Part shown: in pieces, positions 59,301 through 64,000 of the stretch
How the letters are laid out: every line of letters starts with the position of its first letter
Numbering within the stretch: the stretch's first letter is position 1
The notes under the pieces: model-generated
What the model saw: only the letters and a program-made list of their open reading frames with translations
Database searches by the model: none
What the model was told of the DNA's origin: nothing
Assembly: GCA_015068705.1 (NCBI GenBank)
Contig: SVJZ01000009.1
Coordinates: 1 to 64,000, forward strand
DNA length: 64,000 nucleotides
Direction: 5' to 3'
From: Oscillospiraceae bacterium
GTDB lineage: Bacteria > Bacillota > Clostridia > UMGS1810
Program-made: the position numbers and the translations under genes

Positions 59301-61382
59301 GTGCCAAGAGAATTTTCGTTAGAAAAAACCAGAAATATTGGTATCATGGCTCACATTGACGCAGGTAAAACCACCACGACCGAACGTATTCTGTTTTACA
59401 CCGGTCGTATCCATAAGATTGGCGACACCCACGATGGCGACGCTACCATGGACTGGATGGAACAAGAGGCAGAACGTGGTATTACCATTACCTCGGCTGC
59501 TACCACTGCGCACTGGAAGAACCATAGAATAAACATCATCGACACACCGGGTCACGTTGACTTTACCGTTGAGGTAGAACGCTCACTGCGTGTACTTGAC
59601 GGCTCGGTTACCGTGTTCTGCGCAAAAGGCGGCGTTGAGCCCCAGTCCGAAACTGTTTGGCGTCAGGCGGATAAATACAATGTACCCCGTATGGCATTTG
59701 TAAACAAGATGGACATCATGGGCGCAGATTTCTACCGTGTTGTTGATATGATGAAAGACCGTTTGAAATGTAATGCGGTTCCGTTGCAGCTCCCCATCGG
59801 AGCAGAGGATACCTTCAAAGGCATCATTGACCTGATCAATATGAAGGCAATCGTATACTACGATGACCTCGGCACTGACGTTCGCGAGGAGGAAATCCCC
59901 GCAGATATGATGGATCAGGCAGAGGAGTATCGTGCTGCAATGCTTGAGGCAATTGCCGAAACCGACGAGGAGCTCATGGAGAAATACCTCGAGGGTGAGG
60001 AATTGACCATCGACGAAATCAAAAAGGGTATCCGTAAGGCTACCGTAAACGTAGAGATGATCCCGGTACTGTGCGGTACTGCATACCGCAACAAGGGTGT
60101 TCAGCCGCTGCTTGACGCAGTAGTTGATTATATGCCTTCTCCGTTGGATATCCCTGCAATCAAGGGTGTAAAACCCGGTACCGACGAAGAGGACGAGCGT
60201 CATAGCGACGACAATGCTCCTTTCTCGGCACTTGCATTCAAGATTATGACCGACCCGTTTGTCGGAAAGCTTTGCTTCTTCCGTGTATATTCGGGCAAGC
60301 TGGATAAAGGTTCCTCTGTGCTCAACTCTACCAAGGGAAGCAAAGAGCGAATCGGTCGTATTCTGCAGATGCACGCAAATCATCGTGAGGACATCGAAAC
60401 CTGCTACTCTGGCGATATCGCTGCAGCAGTAGGCTTGAAGAATGTTACCACCGGTGATACACTGTGTGCTGAAAACGCTCCTATCGTGCTGGAGTCTATG
60501 GAGTTCCCCGAACCGGTTATCCGTGTTGCCATCGAACCCAAGACCAAAGCAGGTCAGGAGAAAATGGGTATTGCTCTGTCCAAGCTGGCAGAGGAGGACC
60601 CCACCTTCAAAACCTATACCGATGAAGAGACCGGTCAGACCATCATCGCCGGCATGGGCGAGCTCCATCTGGAGATTATCGTAGACCGTCTGCTCCGTGA
60701 GTTTAAGGTAGAGGCTAATGTTGGTAAACCTCAGGTTTCCTACAAGGAAGCTATCCGCAAGCCGGTTAAGCAGGAATACAAATATGCTCGTCAGTCCGGT
60801 GGTCGTGGTCAGTATGGTCACGTATTCATCGAACTGGAGCCCAACGAGTCCGGTAAGGGCTATGAATTCCTCAACAAAATTGTTGGTGGTGCGATTCCGA
60901 AGGAATATATCCCCGCAGTTGATGCAGGTATTCAGGGCGCAATGCAGAATGGTATTCTGGCAGGCTACAATGTTGTTGACGTAAAAGTTACCCTCTATGA
61001 CGGTTCTTACCACGAGGTTGACTCGTCCGAAATGGCATTTAAGCTGGCTGGCTCGATGGCATTCAAAGAGGCATGCAAGAAGGCTGATCCCGTGCTGATG
61101 GAGCCCATCATGCAGGTTGACGTTATCGTTCCTGAGGATTACATGGGCGACGTTATGGGCGACCTGAACTCCCGTCGTGGACAGATTCAGGGTATGGAAT
61201 CCCGCGCAGGTGCACAGGCAATTTCCGCATTTGTTCCCCTGTCCGAGATGTTTGGTTATGCAACCGAGCTGCGTTCCCGTACTCAGGGTCGTGGTCAGTA
61301 CACCATGCAGCCGAGTCACTATGAAGAAGTACCCAAGAGCATTCAGGAGAAAATTATCTCTGCTCGTGCGAAAACCGAATAA
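59301..61382 (+). CDS. fusA: Translation elongation factor G
   Basis: 693 residues from GTG 59301, placed 7 bases after AAGGAGG; the frame is open from an ATG seven codons earlier. GTPase motifs [23 protein letters not shown] and NKMD are present, followed by domains II-V. EF-G moves tRNA and mRNA on the ribosome after peptide transfer. A hairpin with T-rich sequence spans its stop codon. Confidence 0.98.
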   Translation: MPREFSLEKTRNIGIMAHIDAGKTTTTERILFYTGRIHKIGDTHDGDATMDWMEQEAERGITITSAATTAHWKNHRINIIDTPGHVDFTVEVERSLRVLDGSVTVFCAKGGVEPQSETVWRQADKYNVPRMAFVNKMDIMGADFYRVVDMMKDRLKCNAVPLQLPIGAEDTFKGIIDLINMKAIVYYDDLGTDVREEEIPADMMDQAEEYRAAMLEAIAETDEELMEKYLEGEELTIDEIKKGIRKATVNVEMIPVLCGTAYRNKGVQPLLDAVVDYMPSPLDIPAIKGVKPGTDEEDERHSDDNAPFSALAFKIMTDPFVGKLCFFRVYSGKLDKGSSVLNSTKGSKERIGRILQMHANHREDIETCYSGDIAAAVGLKNVTTGDTLCAENAPIVLESMEFPEPVIRVAIEPKTKAGQEKMGIALSKLAEEDPTFKTYTDEETGQTIIAGMGELHLEIIVDRLLREFKVEANVGKPQVSYKEAIRKPVKQEYKYARQSGGRGQYGHVFIELEPNESGKGYEFLNKIVGGAIPKEYIPAVDAGIQGAMQNGILAGYNVVDVKVTLYDGSYHEVDSSEMAFKLAGSMAFKEACKKADPVLMEPIMQVDVIVPEDYMGDVMGDLNSRRGQIQGMESRAGAQAISAFVPLSEMFGYATELRSRTQGRGQYTMQPSHYEEVPKSIQEKIISARAKTE

Positions 61383-61409
61383 TCACACTTTTGAAAAAAA
61401 TTCGGTTTT
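61371..61409 (+). terminator. Hairpin across the fusA stop codon
   Basis: AAAACCGAAT (61371-61380) / ATTCGGTTTT (61400-61409), 10-bp perfect stem with a 19-base loop containing the rest of the stop region. It may partly terminate or attenuate transcription before tuf. Confidence 0.6.
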
Positions 61410-61482
61410 CCTATTGCTTTTTTGGCAAAAAAAATGTAAAATATAAATAATTAATTTTTATTTAAGAGGAGGAAGATTAACA

Positions 61483-62682
61483 ATGGCAAAAGCTAAGTTT
61501 GAAAGAAGCAAGCCGCACGTAAACATTGGTACCATCGGTCACGTTGACCATGGTAAAACCACTCTGACCGCTGCTATCACCAAAACTCTGGGTCTGAAAG
61601 GTCAGGCAGACTACACCGCTTATGATCAGATTGACAAAGCTCCCGAGGAGAGAGAAAGAGGTATCACCATCTCCACCGCACACGTTGAGTATGAGACCGA
61701 CGCTCGTCACTACGCTCATGTTGACTGCCCGGGTCACGCCGACTACGTTAAAAACATGATCACCGGTGCTGCTCAGATGGACGGTGCAATCCTGGTTGTA
61801 TCCGCAGCTGACGGTCCGATGCCCCAGACTCGCGAGCACATCCTGCTCTCCCGTCAGGTAGGCGTTCCCTACATTGTTGTATTCATGAACAAATCCGACC
61901 AGGTTGACGACCCCGAGTTGCTCGAGCTGGTTGAGATGGAAATCCGTGAACTGCTCAGCGAGTATGAGTTCCCCGGAGATGATATTCCGATCGTAAAAGG
62001 TAGCGCTCTGCAGGCTCTGGAAGCAGCTGACGATGTTAGCCTGCCCGCATACGCTCCTATCCTCGAGCTCATGGATGCAGTTGACAGCTACATTCCCTCT
62101 CCTGAGAGAAGCACTGACCTGCCCTTCCTGATGCCCGTCGAGGACGTATTCTCCATCACCGGTCGTGGTACTGTTGCTACCGGTCGTGTTGAGAGAGGTC
62201 AGCTCAAGATGAGTGACGAGGTTGAGATCGTTGGTCTGACTGACGAGAGCAGAAAAGTTGTTGTTACCGGTATCGAGATGTTCCGTAAGCTCCTCGACTA
62301 TGCAGAAGCTGGCGATAACATCGGTGCACTGCTCCGTGGTATCCAGAGAAACGAGATCGAGCGCGGTCAGGTTCTCGCAAAACCCGGCAGCATCAACCCC
62401 CACACCAAGTTTAAGGGTGAGATCTACGTTCTGACCAAGGAAGAGGGCGGTCGTCACACTCCGTTCTTCAACAACTATCGTCCCCAGTTCTATTTCAGAA
62501 CTACCGACGTTACCGGCGTAATCGAGTTGCCCGAGGGCACCGAGATGTGCATGCCTGGTGATAACGTTTCTATTTCGGTTGAGCTGATCACCCCGATCGC
62601 TATCGAGGAAGGTCTGCGTTTCGCTATCCGTGAGGGTGGCAGAACCGTTGGTTCCGGCGTTGTTTCCCAGATTAACGCTTAA
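61483..62682 (+). CDS. tuf: Translation elongation factor Tu
   Basis: 399 residues; GAGGAGGAAG precedes the ATG. Motifs: [34 protein letters not shown] and NKSD (the Cys of the common NKCD is Ser here). EF-Tu delivers aminoacyl-tRNA to the ribosome. The 100-base AT-rich gap after fusA could hold its own promoter. Strong terminator after the gene. Confidence 0.98.
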   Translation: MAKAKFERSKPHVNIGTIGHVDHGKTTLTAAITKTLGLKGQADYTAYDQIDKAPEERERGITISTAHVEYETDARHYAHVDCPGHADYVKNMITGAAQMDGAILVVSAADGPMPQTREHILLSRQVGVPYIVVFMNKSDQVDDPELLELVEMEIRELLSEYEFPGDDIPIVKGSALQALEAADDVSLPAYAPILELMDAVDSYIPSPERSTDLPFLMPVEDVFSITGRGTVATGRVERGQLKMSDEVEIVGLTDESRKVVVTGIEMFRKLLDYAEAGDNIGALLRGIQRNEIERGQVLAKPGSINPHTKFKGEIYVLTKEEGGRHTPFFNNYRPQFYFRTTDVTGVIELPEGTEMCMPGDNVSISVELITPIAIEEGLRFAIREGGRTVGSGVVSQINA

Positions 62683-62697
62683 TTTTAGCAAAACCTC

Positions 62698-62739
62698 AAA
62701 ATCCGACTGTACGGTTTTTCCGTTCAGTCGGATTTTTTT
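62698..62739 (+). terminator. Terminator of tuf and the str operon
   Basis: AAAATCCGACTG / CAGTCGGATTTT stem with a 15-base loop and seven T. The IS element starts within a few bases of the T-run. Confidence 0.9.
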
Positions 62740-62745
62740 GTATAA

Positions 62746-63477
62746 CGAAAACCACCAGCTAAGCTGGTGGTTCCAAAGAGGCTTTTGCCGATGAACAAAA
62801 AACTCCTATGATATAATGCAAGAGGTCTGCCAACCACAAGCAAGAAAACATAGGAGGTCAAAATGAAAATTGACAAAAGTAGTATAGCACATACAACATG
62901 GAATTGCAAATATCACATAGTATTTGCGCCGAAATACAGAAGGCAAGTAATATACGGAAAGATAAAAGGAGACATAGGACAGACGCTGAGGAAATTATGT
63001 GAATGGAAGGGGGTAGAAATAATAGAGGCGGAGGCATGCAGTGATCATATTCATTTATTGGTATCAATACCACCAAAGATAAGTGTATCAAGTTTTATGG
63101 GATATTTAAAAGGGAAAAGCAGTTTAATGATATTTGATAAACATGCAAATTTAAAGTATCGGTATGGGAATCGAGAATTTTGGTGCAGAGGATATTATGT
63201 GGATACCGTGGGAAAGAATAAAAAGGCAATAGCGGAATACATAAGAAATCAGCTGCAAGAGGATTTGGCATACGAACAAATGAGCATAAAAGAATTAGTA
63301 GACCCGTTTACGGGTGAGCCGGTTAAGGCAAGCAAAAAATAGCCAACCGCTTTAGCGGTAGCTAAGAGTCCGCTTGCGGTTGGCAGATTATTCGGTGGGC
63401 TTTCAGCCCAGCCAGTAACAGCGGCTTACAGCCGCAGAGCAAACTACCGGCTTAGCCGGTAGTCATGATTGTATAAC
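62746..63477 (+). mobile_element. IS200/IS605-type insertion sequence, apparently intact
   Basis: About 730 bases with one transposase gene. The left end has hairpin ACCACCAG / CTGGTGGT (62751-62758 and 62764-62771). The right end has hairpin ACTACCGGC / GCCGGTAGT (63443-63463). There are no terminal inverted repeats, as normal for this family, which moves as single-stranded DNA. Both outer edges carry TTGTATAAC (62739-62747 and 63469-63477). Exact cleavage sites cannot be fixed without an empty site. Confidence 0.85.
62863..63342 (+). CDS. tnpA: IS200/IS605-family transposase TnpA (Y1 type)
   Basis: 159 residues; AGGAGG lies 7 bases upstream. It matches the Y1 single-stranded-DNA transposases: a start of the type WNCKYHIVFAPKYRR, the HUH metal motif in ACSDHIHLLVSIPP, and the catalytic Tyr in WCRGYYVDTVG. 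An extended -10 (TGATATAAT near 62809) is carried by the element. No tnpB gene is present, so this is an IS200-type unit. The frame is unbroken and likely active. Confidence 0.93.
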   Translation: MKIDKSSIAHTTWNCKYHIVFAPKYRRQVIYGKIKGDIGQTLRKLCEWKGVEIIEAEACSDHIHLLVSIPPKISVSSFMGYLKGKSSLMIFDKHANLKYRYGNREFWCRGYYVDTVGKNKKAIAEYIRNQLQEDLAYEQMSIKELVDPFTGEPVKASKK

Positions 63478-63497
63478 AAAAATCACCAGCTTAGTGA
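63471..63497 (+). repeat. Partial left end of a second IS200-type copy
   Basis: GTATAACAAAAATCACCAGC resembles the left edge of the intact element (62740-62759, GTATAACGAAAACCACCAGC) with two changes, but the match then stops and no transposase follows. It suggests an older insertion at the same place. Confidence 0.6.
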
Positions 63498-63576
63498 AGT
63501 AGTAGAATACTATTATGGTATGCCTATAGATTTGTCTGGAAATTAAACTATAATTTTAGACTATGAGGTGATGTAT

Positions 63577-63978
63577 ATGATGTGGAATGAAATTAACACG
63601 GAACAAGAACTAAATGAATTTCTAGAATTGTACGGAAATTTTCATGATAGTTGTTTAAAGGAACTGCGATACATAAGTGGGGCTTTTGTAAATAAAAACT
63701 TGGGAATGCACCCAATAAATGACAAAAGAAAGCTATATGTTGTATTTCAAAGGCAATGCGAAAAGAATCCAACTATTGAGATTGAATTTTCAGGATTGCT
63801 AAAATTGAATTTATTGCCCAATGATGAGACATATACCTGTGAAATACTTGATGTAGCAATGTTTTTTGAAAATGGGGAATTTTATTGGGGTGATTCAATT
63901 TGGTTTAAGGAAGAAAGAGAACAGTATGACGGAACATGGATATGTGCAAAAAGAGTCAGATGGAGAATTGCTGAATAA
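63577..63978 (+). CDS. Small hypothetical protein, AT-rich
   Basis: 133 residues from ATG 63577, which lies 5 bases after GAGGTGA; GTG 63568 and ATG 63571 are also in frame but too close. It is acidic with many aromatic residues and no signal peptide. A segment NFHDSCLKELRYISG is followed by a beta-rich region (KLYVVFQRQCE, TIEIEFSGLLKLNL). I recall similar small proteins in Firmicute accessory regions, but no function can be named. Base composition is clearly more AT-rich than in neighbouring genes, pointing to transfer. It lies just past the IS element. TATAAT at 63549 could be its -10 box. Confidence 0.65.
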   Translation: MMWNEINTEQELNEFLELYGNFHDSCLKELRYISGAFVNKNLGMHPINDKRKLYVVFQRQCEKNPTIEIEFSGLLKLNLLPNDETYTCEILDVAMFFENGEFYWGDSIWFKEEREQYDGTWICAKRVRWRIAE

Positions 63979-64000
63979 ACGGTTCGTAAGGACAAATGGG

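Noticed and set aside
59583-62691. Long minus-strand frames opposite fusA and tuf
   Set aside because: Highly biased codon use in elongation-factor genes often leaves the opposite strand open; no domain or ribosome site supports them.

Overview
This window looks like chromosomal DNA of an anaerobic, spore-forming member of the Firmicutes, most likely class Clostridia. Support comes from spoIVA, a 2Fe-type superoxide reductase, NfnAB transhydrogenase, [FeFe]-hydrogenase maturases HydG and HydF, a bifunctional AdhE, S-layer-homology (SLH) anchored surface enzymes, and many consensus sigma-A promoters and intrinsic terminators of low-GC Gram-positive type. The species cannot be named from the sequence.

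Positions 1-24,921 hold one long plus-strand block. It enters the window at the C-terminus of a sugar ABC permease and ends at a strong terminator. It encodes large secreted proteins: a three-repeat protein, an SLH protein with an Ig-like domain, two SLH-anchored glycosidases, an SLH protein of unknown function, and two copies of a glycosidase plus carbohydrate-binding-like pair. These are followed by cytoplasmic enzymes: a metallophosphoesterase, a GH36 alpha-galactosidase and a small esterase. The layout fits a Gram-positive polysaccharide-utilisation locus in which large glycans are cut at the cell surface, imported and finished inside. The glycosidase pair is a tandem duplication (period about 3.79 kb) with both junction scars still readable. 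A two-component system (24.9-27.1 kb, minus) and a polysaccharide deacetylase (27.2-28.0 kb, minus) follow.

Positions 28.2-47.6 kb hold short independent units: a dehydrogenase plus Gfo/Idh/MocA pair, tRNA-Asp, an acyl-CoA thioesterase, tRNA-Leu with a duplicated 3' end, desulfoferrodoxin, a regulator plus potABCD polyamine transport operon, HU, two small membrane proteins, spoIVA, an AraC regulator divergent from a sugar oxidoreductase and isomerase pair, nagB, a SulP transporter, a CE7 acetyl esterase, a lipoprotein and a LysR regulator. At 47.7-51.2 kb lies adhE, preceded by a near-perfect Rex operator, with a phosphotransferase gene behind it.

Positions 51.25-52.2 kb are a graveyard: a GH38 mannosidase tail, an IS3-family fossil, an IS200-type element that has lost its transposase, and a short palindromic repeat. 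After it come nfnAB (52.3-54.5 kb), a TM1266-hydG-hydF operon with a structured leader (54.6-57.7 kb), and the str operon (L7Ae-like protein, rpsL, rpsG, fusA, tuf; 57.8-62.7 kb). An intact IS200/IS605-type element sits directly behind the tuf terminator, and a small AT-rich orphan gene closes the window.
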